64,000 bases of DNA, from NCBI RefSeq assembly GCF_002910915.1, contig NZ_NEUF01000108.1:1-64000 (forward strand), read 5' to 3'. Source of the DNA: Streptomyces sp. SM10 (GTDB lineage Bacteria; Actinomycetota; Actinomycetes; Streptomycetales; Streptomycetaceae). Shown here piece after piece: positions 1-7,778 of this stretch (the first letter of the stretch is position 1; the number at the start of each line of letters is the position of its first letter). A program made the position numbers and the translations under genes. The notes beneath the pieces were generated by a model. It saw nothing but the letters and a program-made list of their open reading frames with translations. It made no database searches and was not told the DNA's origin.

Positions 1-2
1 GG

Positions 3-11
3 CTTCCTAAT
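3..11. repeat. Left copy of 9-bp direct repeat flanking the IS110 gene
   Basis: CTTCCTAAT occurs here and again at 1297-1305, on either side of the recombinase gene. IS110-type elements lack terminal inverted repeats and can show short direct core repeats at their ends, so this pair is a candidate for the element boundaries. If the right-hand copy is the true end, only about 80 bp of upstream non-coding DNA remains, which is short for a bridge RNA. Confidence 0.3.
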
Positions 12-18
12 GCTGTTG

Positions 19-1215
19 TCAAGCGGCCGTAGCCATCGGCGGTGTCACTTCGTAGCACCGTCGGTCGCGGATCAGTGCCCAGATGACGTTGACACGTCGG
101 CGGGCGAGGGCGAGCACGGCTTGGACGTGCCTCTTCCCTTCGGCGCGTTTGCGGTCGTAGAACTGCCGTGAGTTCGGGTCGTAGCGGACGCTGACGAGCG
201 CGGAGGTGTAAAAGACGCGCTGGAGTCTGCGGTGGTAGGTGACCGGCCGGTGGAGGTTGCCGCTGACCTTGCCCGAGTCGCGAGGTGCTGGGGCGACGCC
301 GGCGAAGGCCGCCAGGGCGTCCGGGGAGTCGAACTCGTCCAGATCGCCGCCGACGGCGGCGAGGAACTCGGCACCGAGAGTCGCACCGATGCCGGGGACG
401 CTCAGGACGATGTCGGCGAGTTCGTGCTCGCGAAACCGGCCCTCGATGAGCTTGTCCATCTCGGAAATATGCGCGTTGAGGGCCATCACCTCCTCAGCCA
501 GGGTATGGACCAGCTTCGCGATGGTCTTCTCCCCAGGCACGGCGGTGTGCTGGCGCGCGGCGGCCTCGACCGCCGCTTCGGCCAGGTCCTTGGCGCTGCG
601 GACCTTGCGGTTGGCCAGCCACTTCGTCAGCCGGGCGACGCCGGCCCGGCGGATCGAAGCCGGGGTCTGGTAACCCGTCAGCAGCTTGAGCGGGCCGGTG
701 TTGGTCACGTCCAAGGCCCGCTCCAGGGCCGGGAACATGCTCAGCAAAGTGCCGCGCAGGCGGTTCACGACGCGGGTGCGGTCCTCGACCAGGTCAGACC
801 GGCGCCCGGTCAGCAGCTTCAGCTCGATGGCTGCCTCGTCACCGGGACGGATGGGCCGCAGGTCGCGGCGCATCCGGGCCTGGTCGGCGATCACGTAGGC
901 ATCGCGGGCGTCGGTCTTGCCCTCGCCGCGGTAGCCGTCGGACGCCCGGTTCACCAGTCGGCCGGGCATGTAGAGGACCTCTTGGCCGTGGCTGACCAGC
1001 AAGGCCAGCAGCAACGCGGGTTCCCCGCCGGTCATGTCGATCGCCCAGGTGACCTCACGCCCGTCGGCCAGGTCCAGGACATCCCCGACCAGCTTCAGCA
1101 GCTCGGGTTCGTCATTGGCGACCCGCCGCGACAGCAGTGTCTTGCCGTCCACGTCCAGGGCAAGGCCGTGATGGTGGCCCTTGCCGACGTCGATCCCCGC
1201 CCATATCCGGCTCAT
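19..1215 (-). mobile_element. IS110-family transposase (DEDD/serine recombinase)
   Basis: This 398-residue protein is a full-length IS110-family recombinase, which moves its element by RNA-guided recombination rather than by a DDE mechanism. The N-terminal RuvC-like DEDD domain covers about residues 5-160. Candidate acidic residues are Asp9, Asp60 or Glu65, and the TDARD motif with Asp102 and Asp105. The C-terminal Transposase_20 domain (about 265-350) carries VPGIG and the APRDSGKVSG segment, where Ser314 or Ser318 would be the catalytic serine. No frameshift is visible, so the enzyme may be active. The coding end lies close to one element end and the longer non-coding flank is upstream of the start codon, the arrangement of the IS110 rather than the IS1111 group. 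The exact element boundaries cannot be set from this window alone. Confidence 0.93.
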
Positions 1216-1676
1216 CGCGCTCCTGACATGCGTGTTCGTACTCTTCGTGCCACGGACGACCTCGCCGGCATTGCTCTACACAGCGACTTGTTCGCACTTC
1301 CTAATCGGCGGCCGAGTCGTCGTGGGGCGCTGAGCGGCAAAGCCTCGATTGCCACGAGACGGCAGCGGCCTGAAAGCCACACCCAGCGCCCCTGGGTGAC
1401 CCAACCCTACGAATGGCTCGATCAGCCCGATCAAGAAGGTAGAGCGGCCTGAGCCGCTCCGGCGCGTGAGGAGGCGTGGCTCACCGGAGGGCGTCCCGCG
1501 GGTACGGGGTTGCGGCGGACGGGGTGGGTCCCGCGTGCGCGGGGCCCTGGCTCACGGGGTGCGGGGCGTGGCCGTCGGTTCCGTCCTGCCGAGGAGCTTG
1601 ACCGCCGGGACCGCCGCCGCGATGCCACTGGTGAACGCCACCTCGCTGAGGAGCCGGGCCGGGCGATGTCAGTGGT
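1216..1676. other. Gene-poor stretch upstream of the IS110 gene; candidate bridge-RNA zone
   Basis: No convincing gene lies in these 460 bases. In the IS110 group the non-coding DNA upstream of the recombinase encodes the bridge RNA, so the part nearest the gene is the place to look. GGGGCGCTG (1324-1332) is complementary to CAGCGCCCC (1384-1392), enclosing about 50 nt. A short hairpin, GAGCGGC-CTGA-GCCGCTC, lies at about 1442-1459. The remainder looks like degenerate coding DNA. Confidence 0.35.
1297..1305. repeat. Right copy of 9-bp direct repeat flanking the IS110 gene
   Basis: This is the second CTTCCTAAT copy, matching positions 3-11. It may be the other end of the element or a chance match. 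Alignment with an empty site would decide. Confidence 0.3.
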
Positions 1677-2393
1677 GTGCGTCACGATGGGGGCATGGCA
1701 CGTACAGGCAACAGGAGCAGCAGGAGCGCGGGCGCGAAGGACGGGGTGGCCCCGGCGCGGCGGCCGGAGGTCCGGCTTCCGCCTCTCGTGGAGTACGAGG
1801 GCGAGGGGCTGGAGCCGGACGGGGACTACGACGGGGTGCTCTTCGGGGGGACGGACCTCGTCGACGCATCGGGCCCCGGCGCGCGGTTCATGGACTGCGA
1901 GCTGCGTGGGTGCGCGCTTGACCGCACGGAGCTGGTGCGGGCCAGATTCATCGACTCGGTGCTGACGGGGGTGCGCGGCGTGGGCACCGATCTCGCGGGG
2001 GCTTCGCTGCGGGACGTGGAGATCGTGGACGCGCGCCTCGGCGGGGTGCAGCTGCACGGCGCGGTGCTGGAGCGGGTCCTCGTGCGGGGCGGGAAGATCG
2101 ACTACCTCAACCTCCGCACGGCGCGGCTGAAGGACGTCGTGTTCGAGGGGTGCGTGCTCTCGGAGCCGGACTTCGGGGAGGCGCGGCTCGTCCGGGTGGA
2201 GTTCCGGGACTGTGTGCTGAAGCGGGCCGACTTCAGTGCCGTGCGCATGGAGTCCGTGGATCTGCGGACGGTGGCCGAGCTCGACATCGCCCGGGGGGTG
2301 GAGCGGCTGGCGGGGGCGGTGATCAGCCCGTCCCAGCTGATGGAGCTGGCTCCGGCCTTCGCCGCGCAGATCGGGGTGCGGGTGGAGGCGTGA
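1677..2393 (+). CDS. Pentapeptide-repeat protein
   Basis: This protein of about 238 residues folds, from its sequence, as a right-handed quadrilateral beta-helix. From about residue 50 it shows successive A(D/N)LXX-like pentapeptides (GTDLVDASG, DLAGASLRDVEI, ADFSAVRMESVDL). The cellular target is unknown. Some members of this family mimic DNA and protect gyrase, but many are uncharacterised and nothing here identifies a target. The N-terminus (about 30 residues, Arg/Ser/Gly-rich) looks unstructured. Either the GTG at 1677 or the ATG at 1695 could be the start, and neither has a strong ribosome-binding site. It stands alone between the IS element and a convergent gene. Confidence 0.8.
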   Translation: MRHDGGMARTGNRSSRSAGAKDGVAPARRPEVRLPPLVEYEGEGLEPDGDYDGVLFGGTDLVDASGPGARFMDCELRGCALDRTELVRARFIDSVLTGVRGVGTDLAGASLRDVEIVDARLGGVQLHGAVLERVLVRGGKIDYLNLRTARLKDVVFEGCVLSEPDFGEARLVRVEFRDCVLKRADFSAVRMESVDLRTVAELDIARGVERLAGAVISPSQLMELAPAFAAQIGVRVEA

Positions 2394-2471
2394 TCCCGGC
2401 CCGGGGAGCCGTCGGAGAGCTCAGGCTGGCGTCGGAGAGCTCCGGGAACCTTCAGGGAGTTCCGGGAGCCG

Positions 2472-2969
2472 TCACAGACGGGGGAAGCGGGCCTGGAGGT
2501 CCCAGACGATCGGGTTGTCGGCGAGGCCTTCGTGCATGTCGGCCAGGTCGGCGATCAGGTCGTGCAGGAAGTCGCGGGCCTCGCGGCGCAGCAGGGAGTG
2601 GCTGAAGGTGAGCGGGGGCTCGTCGCCGGGCATCCAGTCGGCCTCGACGTCGACCCAGCCGAAGCGGCGCTCGAAGAGCATGCGGTCGGACGATTCGGTG
2701 AAGTCGAGCTCGGCGAACTGCTGGCGGTGCGAGCGGTTCCCCCGCGGGTCGCGGTCGATCTGCTCGACGATGTCGCAGAGTGCCCAGGCGAAGTCGAGCA
2801 CGGGGACCCATCCCCAGGCTGTGGATACTTCGCGGTCGGCCTTGGTGTCGGCGAGGTAGACGTCCCCGGAGAACAGGTCGTGCCGCAGGGCGTGGACGTC
2901 CGCGCGGCGGTAGTCGGTCTGCGGGGGATCCGGGAAGCGCCGGGAGAGGGAGTAGCCGATGTCGAGCAC
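2472..2969 (-). CDS. Conserved hypothetical protein, 165 aa
   Basis: I do not recognise a characterised family. The protein starts at GTG (2969) and has no signal peptide or membrane segment. It is acidic and rich in Trp, Phe and Asp, with a DLFSGDVYLAD segment near residue 35 and a likely helical C-terminus (REARDFLHDLIADLADMHEGLADNP). Coding character is strong, with consistent GC at third positions over the whole length, and it resembles small conserved cytosolic proteins of Streptomyces. It converges on the pentapeptide-repeat gene and is followed upstream by the response-regulator remnant. No function can be assigned. Confidence 0.75.
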   Translation of the reverse strand: MLDIGYSLSRRFPDPPQTDYRRADVHALRHDLFSGDVYLADTKADREVSTAWGWVPVLDFAWALCDIVEQIDRDPRGNRSHRQQFAELDFTESSDRMLFERRFGWVDVEADWMPGDEPPLTFSHSLLRREARDFLHDLIADLADMHEGLADNPIVWDLQARFPRL

Positions 2970-3048
2970 GGTTCGATGGTGTCATGCCCAGCGTGTGCCC
3001 CGCGCCGTGCGGCGGTGGGGCCGGGGGAGCGGGGGCTGAGCTCGTCGG

Positions 3049-3270
3049 TCACGGGAGCAGCCGCTGTTCGTCGGCGACGGCGACCGCTCCCGCCCGGGTG
3101 TCCACGCCGAGCTTCTCGTAGATCCGGCCCAGGCGGGTCTTGACGGTCGCCTCGCTGATGAAGAGCGCGCGCGCGATGTCACGGTTGCCGAGTCCCTGTG
3201 ACAGCTGGCCCAGGATCCGGCCGGAGGATCGAGAGCAGGAAGCCGGCCGGCTCGGAGTCGAGCCGCACAC
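3049..3270 (-). pseudogene. Truncated LuxR/NarL-type response regulator (DNA-binding end only)
   Basis: The reading frame encodes the last part of a NarL-family response regulator: the helix-turn-helix with GNRDIARALFISEATVKT followed by LGRIYEKLGVDTRAGAVAVA and the natural stop. The receiver domain, phosphorylatable Asp, linker and first part of the LuxR domain are missing. The residues upstream of about 3215 do not resemble the family. The break lies less than 100 bp from hbpS. In S. reticuli hbpS is associated with the sensor kinase/response regulator pair SenS-SenR, and SenR is a NarL-type regulator. This fragment is therefore plausibly a SenR relic, which is inference. It is unlikely to be functional. 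Confidence 0.7.
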
Positions 3271-3287
3271 GATCCTAGGAGATCACC

Positions 3288-3854
3288 ATGAAGAAGATGT
3301 CGCTGCGCACCCGTGTCCTGACCGGTGCCGTCGCCCTGGGCGCCTTGGGCGCCTTGGGCGCCGGGACCTTCGGCGCGATGTCCGCCAACGCGTCCACCCT
3401 GGCTACCGCACCCGCCGCAGCGGTGAAGGCCGACACCGCCGACCGGAACCTCCAGCAGTCCACCCACCTGACCGTCGCCGCCGCGACCAAGGCCGCACAG
3501 GCCGCCCTGGACGCCGCGAAGAAGGAGAACCAGCGCGTCTCGGTGGCCGTCGTCGACCGCAACGGCAACACCCTCGTCACCCTGCGCGGCGACGGCGCGG
3601 GCCCGCGGTCCCCCGAGTCCGCCGTGAAGAAGGCGTACACCGCCGTCTCCTGGAACGCGCCCACCTCCGAGCTGGTCAAGCGCCTGGAGCAGGCCCCGAA
3701 CCTGAAGGACATCCCCGGCACGCTGTTCCTGGCCGGCGGCGCGCCCGTGCAGGTCAAGGGCGCGCCGGTGGCGGGCATCGGTGTCGCGGGCGCCCCGAGC
3801 GGTGACCTCGACGAGAAGTTCGCCGCGGCGGGCGTCGCGGCGCTCGGCCGCTGA
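3288..3854 (+). CDS. hbpS: Secreted haem-binding protein HbpS (GlcG/HbpS family)
   Basis: This 188-residue protein matches HbpS of Streptomyces, an extracellular octameric haem- and iron-binding protein that modulates the SenS sensor kinase under redox stress. A signal peptide covers about residues 1-36 (basic KKMSLRTR, then a long Ala/Leu/Gly core). The GlcG/HbpS domain follows, with QSTHLTVAAATKAAQAALDAA, SVAVVDRNGN, ESAVKKAYTAVSWNAPTSEL, DIPGTLFLAGGAPV and the GVAGAPSGDLDEKFAAAGVAAL ending. The start at 3288 is supported by AGGAGATCACC just upstream. Only a fragment of a response regulator is present next to it and no kinase is nearby, so HbpS appears separated from its usual signalling partners. 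Confidence 0.9.
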   Translation: MKKMSLRTRVLTGAVALGALGALGAGTFGAMSANASTLATAPAAAVKADTADRNLQQSTHLTVAAATKAAQAALDAAKKENQRVSVAVVDRNGNTLVTLRGDGAGPRSPESAVKKAYTAVSWNAPTSELVKRLEQAPNLKDIPGTLFLAGGAPVQVKGAPVAGIGVAGAPSGDLDEKFAAAGVAALGR

Positions 3855-3886
3855 CGGCCGGCCCGGCGAGCGCGGCAGCCGTCCGG

Positions 3887-4906
3887 TCAGTCGCAGGCGA
3901 GTGCTTTGCGGGCGGCGGCGGTGAAGCGGTCCCATACGTCGGACTTGGGAAAGAAGGCGGCTGCGGCGCGCTCCCTCTCGGTCTCCGGGGAGGCCCATTC
4001 GAAGGTGAGGCTGTCCGTCGCGAAGTATGTTTCCTTGCCGCCGCAGACGGCGTGCTCGAATCCCCGCTCCTTCGCGCCGGGCAGCAGTGCTGGGTTCTGG
4101 ATGATCGCGAGGCGGGCGAAGGCTCCGTGTTCCTGGTCCCTGGCCAGGCCTGTGGCGGGCTGGTGCAGGGAGAGGTCGCAGAACCAGGCGTCGTCGCGGG
4201 AGCCCGAGGTCTGCTCCTGCAGGGGGCTGCCCGCTGGGGCCTTGGCGGCGAGGGTGAAGCCGGTCAGGCCGCACACCGCTGCGGGGTCGCTCCTCGTCAC
4301 CGCGGACGCTTCGAGGAGGTCCGTCCCGGCGTTCTCCTGTGATGGGGCGGGAGGCGCGCAGTCGTGATCGGCGGCGAACTTGCGGGCGGCTCCCTGAGCC
4401 AGCCGGGCGAGCGCCGCCGCGTCCACTCCACCCTCCGCAACGTTGACATGCAGGACCGTTCGGGATCCCCGTGCCGTTCCGGCACCCATGGGTGCGCAGC
4501 CGGGTGGAAGGGAGACCCAGCCGTTGCCGTGCTGATCGAAGGCGCCGGGCAAGGCGCCGGGCAAGATGTTCTGGGCACCGGACATATCCCACACCTTCAG
4601 GCCGAAGGGATCCACAGCGTTGACGGACATGGGCTCGAGAACCACCCGCGCGTCCTTGGTGCCCGGCAGCCAGCCGGACTGCTCCACGAAGCAGCCGTCG
4701 GCATAGTTGATTCTTCCGGTCACCCGGCCGAAGCCGTCGAGGCTCTTCCCGGCGTCCTCGCTGCTCAGACGGCCGTCGCACAGGTCACGGGGCCCGAGGA
4801 CGTTGGTGTTGGTCGCCACCGTCGCACCGGCCGCCACGACCAGTGCGCAGACGCCGGCTGTGACCAGCCAGGCCCGGCGGCGCTTCCGGGATGATTCAGC
4901 ACCCAT
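3887..4906 (-). CDS. Membrane-anchored protein, third gene of the DUF6571 operon
   Basis: This 339-residue protein has a short basic N-terminus (ESSRKRRRA), one membrane segment at about residues 13-32 and a large extracytoplasmic part with several Cys residues (LCDGRL, DGCFVEQ, DHDCAPP, AVCGLTG, WFCDLS, HAVCGGK, LACD), which suggests disulfides. The outer part may contain two related halves, each with a Cys-rich strand and a helix ending in an A-KFAADHDC or ARKALACD motif. It starts at ATG 4906, two bases after the stop of the upstream 737-residue gene, so translation is probably coupled. No characterised family is recognised. The context suggests an exported partner of the DUF6571 protein. 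Confidence 0.8.
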   Translation of the reverse strand: MGAESSRKRRRAWLVTAGVCALVVAAGATVATNTNVLGPRDLCDGRLSSEDAGKSLDGFGRVTGRINYADGCFVEQSGWLPGTKDARVVLEPMSVNAVDPFGLKVWDMSGAQNILPGALPGAFDQHGNGWVSLPPGCAPMGAGTARGSRTVLHVNVAEGGVDAAALARLAQGAARKFAADHDCAPPAPSQENAGTDLLEASAVTRSDPAAVCGLTGFTLAAKAPAGSPLQEQTSGSRDDAWFCDLSLHQPATGLARDQEHGAFARLAIIQNPALLPGAKERGFEHAVCGGKETYFATDSLTFEWASPETERERAAAAFFPKSDVWDRFTAAARKALACD

Positions 4907-4908
4907 GA

Positions 4909-7122
4909 TTAATCCCGTCCCAGATAGGTCGCAGCATCGCTGCGTCCTCCTGAATACGACTGCTTCGCTTCCTTGCTCATCCTGTCCCAGGCGTCCCAGT
5001 TCGGGTCGTTCTTGCTGTTGTCGGGATCGGTGACGTCGACGCCTCGGTCCTTGGCCCAGGCGTCGATGAGGCTGTACGTGCCGTCGACGCCCGCGCTGTA
5101 GTGTCCGGAGTTCTTCTCCTGGTCCGCCGCTTCCGCCGTCGCGATGGTGTCTTTGGACCACTCGTACGTCCCCGCGTCGATGAGCCGCTGTGCGGCATCG
5201 CCGAGGACCGGCAGGCCGGTGACCGGGGCGCCGATGACGTGGTAGGCGTACCTGGCCTGGTCGTTGGTGTCCGCGATCTTCTCCTCGGTCTGGTCGTGGA
5301 TCACGTCGGAGCCGATGCCGTTCATGACCCCCATGACCTGTCCCAGGTCGTTGGCGGGGTTGATCCAGCGCACGTGTCCGTTGCCGCCGTCTGCAGGGGC
5401 GTTGACCAACTGCTCGAAAGCGTAGTCGCGTTGGGTTGCGTAGAGCAGTTCGGCGGTGTCGGCTTCCTCCGTGACGCCGCGCATGACCCGCACGAGCGAT
5501 TCCTTGCCGACGCTGATCCCCGCCTCGGAGCCCTTCTCCCAGATACCTTCCTTGCCCCCCGGGCTGCCGTATCGATCTCTGTCGTTCTCCGCGAGGATGT
5601 TGTGGTTGTCGGCCGCGTAGTCCGCCAGGGCGTTCGCCAGGTTCTGGTGCATGTTCTTCGGTACGTCGTCGCCCGAGGCACCGGCGTCGAGGAACTCGAT
5701 CGTGTTGTGCATGATCCGGGCCTGGGCCGGGCTGTGCGGCCCAGGGCGGCCGTTGGACTCCCCCTCGGACAGCGGAGGGTGGCCGGTGGTGGCCGCCTCC
5801 AGCGCGGCGCCGAGCCCGGCGTGCCCGTACGGGTCGTCCACCTCGACCTGGGGGTACAGGGAGAGCATGAGCTTGGGCCACTCGCGGGCGCCGTCGCCGT
5901 GGCCGGTGAGGTATTCCAGCCTGCCGTTGCCCTTGTCCGGGTCCGGGCCGGGATCGAGGAAGGCGGTCGCGGTGTCAGGGTCGCGGCTCATGACGCCGAG
6001 GAGATTGTCGATGGCATCGGCCCGGATGCCGTCGTGGCCGGCACCGATCTGGACGAAGAGGTCCTTGTCCTTCTTCTCGGCGGCGATCATGTCGTCGCCC
6101 AGCTGGGTCATGAAGTCGGGGTCGAACTTCTCGTCGGCCATGTTCATCACGGCGACGAATCCCGAGTACCCCTTGATCGGGTTGTTGGACTCACCGAAGC
6201 TCTTGGTGCCGTTCTCCTTGAGCTCCTTGGTGAATTCGTCGTAGAAGGCGCGTTCCTTGGCGCCCTCCGGGTCCCTGGTGGCGTTCGCGAGGGAGTTGGC
6301 GAGCTCGCGCTGCATCCCGAGCAACTGGGTGCGGCTGCTCTTGTCGTCCGCGGCCATGTCGAACAGCTTGTTGCCGAGCTTGATCGTGCCGTCCGCGCCG
6401 ATCTTCGCGAGGAAGGGCTGGCTGAACTCCTTGTTCCCGCTGTTGTCGCGCAGCGAGCGTTCCAGTTCCGCGAGCTCCGCGGCGGACACCTTCTCGCCCG
6501 AGTTGAGCTTCATCGCGGTCGCGGCGGCGGCCTTCGCCTCGTAGTTCTCGATGTCGCCGGTGGCCTTGTGGTTGAAGCCGCCCTCGGTGCCGTCCCGGTC
6601 GTCGTTGTCCTTGGTCACCGCCTTCATGGCCACGGCGAATCCGGCGTCGGCGTCGGCGACGGCCCGCACGGCCTTGGCGATGTGGTCGGTCCACGACTGC
6701 TCGGTGGTACGCAGATCGGGATCGTGGTGGGCGGTGAAGCGCTCGCTCTCGGTCAGCTTGCTGAAGTCCAGGCGGCACTGCCCCTGGTCGGAGACGGTCA
6801 TCCTGGCGGCGACGGCCTCGTTGACCGCGGCCTTCACCTTGCCCCGCAGTTCGACGAACTGGGTGTGCGCGTCCCTGATCAGCGAGGCGATGGCCTTCGC
6901 TTCGGTCTGGGCCCCGGCGTACTCCTTGAGGGTGACGTCGAAGCGGCGGTTGGCGGCCTCGGCGCTCTGGCCCACCCAGGACGGGCCGAGGCTGATCCCG
7001 TGCACGTCGCGCTTGTAGGCGCTCTCCTGCTTGGCCAGTTCGCCCGCCATCGACTCCCACTTGGCGGCGGCGGTGGTCAGCGCGGACAGGTCCGTCGTCA
7101 TGACTTCGTGGTAACTCGGCAT
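4909..7122 (-). CDS. DUF6571-family protein, 737 aa
   Basis: This large helical protein has no signal peptide. The first 180 residues (LTTAAAKWESMAGELAKQE..., WVGQSAEAANRRFDVTLKEY) resemble a WXG100/ESX-like four-helix region, with a W-V-G turn between helices. The middle and C-terminal parts match what I know of Streptomyces DUF6571 proteins, including LSPGE-like helices, AVMNMADEKFDPDFMTQLGDDMIAAEKK and a GAGHDGIRADAIDNLLGVM segment. No catalytic motif is evident. The ATG at 7122 is chosen because GGGGGAGG precedes it at good spacing. It lies between a 149-residue small helical protein and a membrane-anchored protein in one operon. A type VII-like secretion or surface function is possible but not demonstrated. 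Confidence 0.82.
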   Translation of the reverse strand: MPSYHEVMTTDLSALTTAAAKWESMAGELAKQESAYKRDVHGISLGPSWVGQSAEAANRRFDVTLKEYAGAQTEAKAIASLIRDAHTQFVELRGKVKAAVNEAVAARMTVSDQGQCRLDFSKLTESERFTAHHDPDLRTTEQSWTDHIAKAVRAVADADAGFAVAMKAVTKDNDDRDGTEGGFNHKATGDIENYEAKAAAATAMKLNSGEKVSAAELAELERSLRDNSGNKEFSQPFLAKIGADGTIKLGNKLFDMAADDKSSRTQLLGMQRELANSLANATRDPEGAKERAFYDEFTKELKENGTKSFGESNNPIKGYSGFVAVMNMADEKFDPDFMTQLGDDMIAAEKKDKDLFVQIGAGHDGIRADAIDNLLGVMSRDPDTATAFLDPGPDPDKGNGRLEYLTGHGDGAREWPKLMLSLYPQVEVDDPYGHAGLGAALEAATTGHPPLSEGESNGRPGPHSPAQARIMHNTIEFLDAGASGDDVPKNMHQNLANALADYAADNHNILAENDRDRYGSPGGKEGIWEKGSEAGISVGKESLVRVMRGVTEEADTAELLYATQRDYAFEQLVNAPADGGNGHVRWINPANDLGQVMGVMNGIGSDVIHDQTEEKIADTNDQARYAYHVIGAPVTGLPVLGDAAQRLIDAGTYEWSKDTIATAEAADQEKNSGHYSAGVDGTYSLIDAWAKDRGVDVTDPDNSKNDPNWDAWDRMSKEAKQSYSGGRSDAATYLGRD

Positions 7123-7139
7123 GGTGTGGCGCCTCCCCC

Positions 7140-7589
7140 TCAGTACCCGGTGATCTTCGACGTGCCGCCGAGCTGGGTACCGATGCCGAGATCGTCGGAC
7201 CGGAACTGCAGACGGGTCTCGCGCAAGGAGGCGCTCTCCGACGAGAGCCGGTTGCAGAGGACCCGGACCGAGTCGTCCCAGGCCTTGTCCGCCGCCTTCA
7301 GGGCGCTTGCCGCGTCCCAGCCCTCGGCGTCCTTGGGACCGAATGCCTTGACCGCCGCGCTGTTGGCCTCGTCGGCCCACTTACCCGCGGCACGCGTGTC
7401 TCCGAGGATGTGGTCGTCGATCGCGTCGGCCGCCGCCTTCTTCTGGGCGGGCGAGGACGCGAAGGAGGGGGCGAAGGGCCCGTACACAGGGGGACCCCCC
7501 TGCTCGGCCGGCACCTGGTTCAGCCGCATTCCGGTCGACGCGCTGTCGTGGTGGGCGGACTTGATCTGTTCCCACTCGTCCCATGCCAT
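7140..7589 (-). CDS. Small helical protein, first gene of the DUF6571 operon
   Basis: The protein has 149 residues. It starts MAWDEWEQIKS and consists mainly of two predicted amphipathic helices (about 55-85 and 90-130, including EGWDAASALKAADKAWDDSVRVL). A Pro/Gly-rich stretch lies at about residues 24-45. Size and helical content resemble WXG100-type partner proteins, though the exact W-x-G turn is not clear. The ATG at 7589 is preferred: upstream in-frame codons run into the AT-rich promoter region. Only 17 bp separate it from the next gene. The pairing of a small helical protein with a DUF6571 protein is, in my recollection, recurrent in Streptomyces. The function is unknown. Confidence 0.75.
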   Translation of the reverse strand: MAWDEWEQIKSAHHDSASTGMRLNQVPAEQGGPPVYGPFAPSFASSPAQKKAAADAIDDHILGDTRAAGKWADEANSAAVKAFGPKDAEGWDAASALKAADKAWDDSVRVLCNRLSSESASLRETRLQFRSDDLGIGTQLGGTSKITGY

Positions 7590-7635
7590 GAAATCCCGGC
7601 CCCCGATTGCCTGGTCGTGCACGCTGCTCGCTGAC

Positions 7636-7666
7636 GTATGCAAGTGCATACCAACATACAAGTATG
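7636..7666. promoter_or_regulatory. Palindrome cluster in the DUF6571 operon promoter
   Basis: Two interleaved palindromes lie 47-77 bp upstream of the operon start in an unusually AT-rich patch: GTATGCAAGTGCATAC (7636-7651) and CATACAAGTATG (7655-7666). The minus strand offers TTGTAT as a possible -35 (7661-7656) and TACGTC as a weak -10 (7638-7633), so a regulator bound here would cover the promoter. The regulator is unknown. Confidence 0.5.
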
Positions 7667-7778
7667 AATGGCGTGGTGGGCGGGCTCCTCCTGGGGCGCC
7701 CGCGACGGCGTACGGGCACCCCGACGCGCGGGAGCCGGCCGGCCGGCCCTGGCCGGCCGGCTCCCGCATCCGAGGGCG

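Noticed and set aside
1552..1668. Minus-strand fragment (LLSEVAFTSGIAAAVPAVKLLGR) ending at a stop at 1552
   Set aside because: It has protein-like composition and could be the end of a lost gene, but it has no start and only about 38 codons, and the family could not be recognised.
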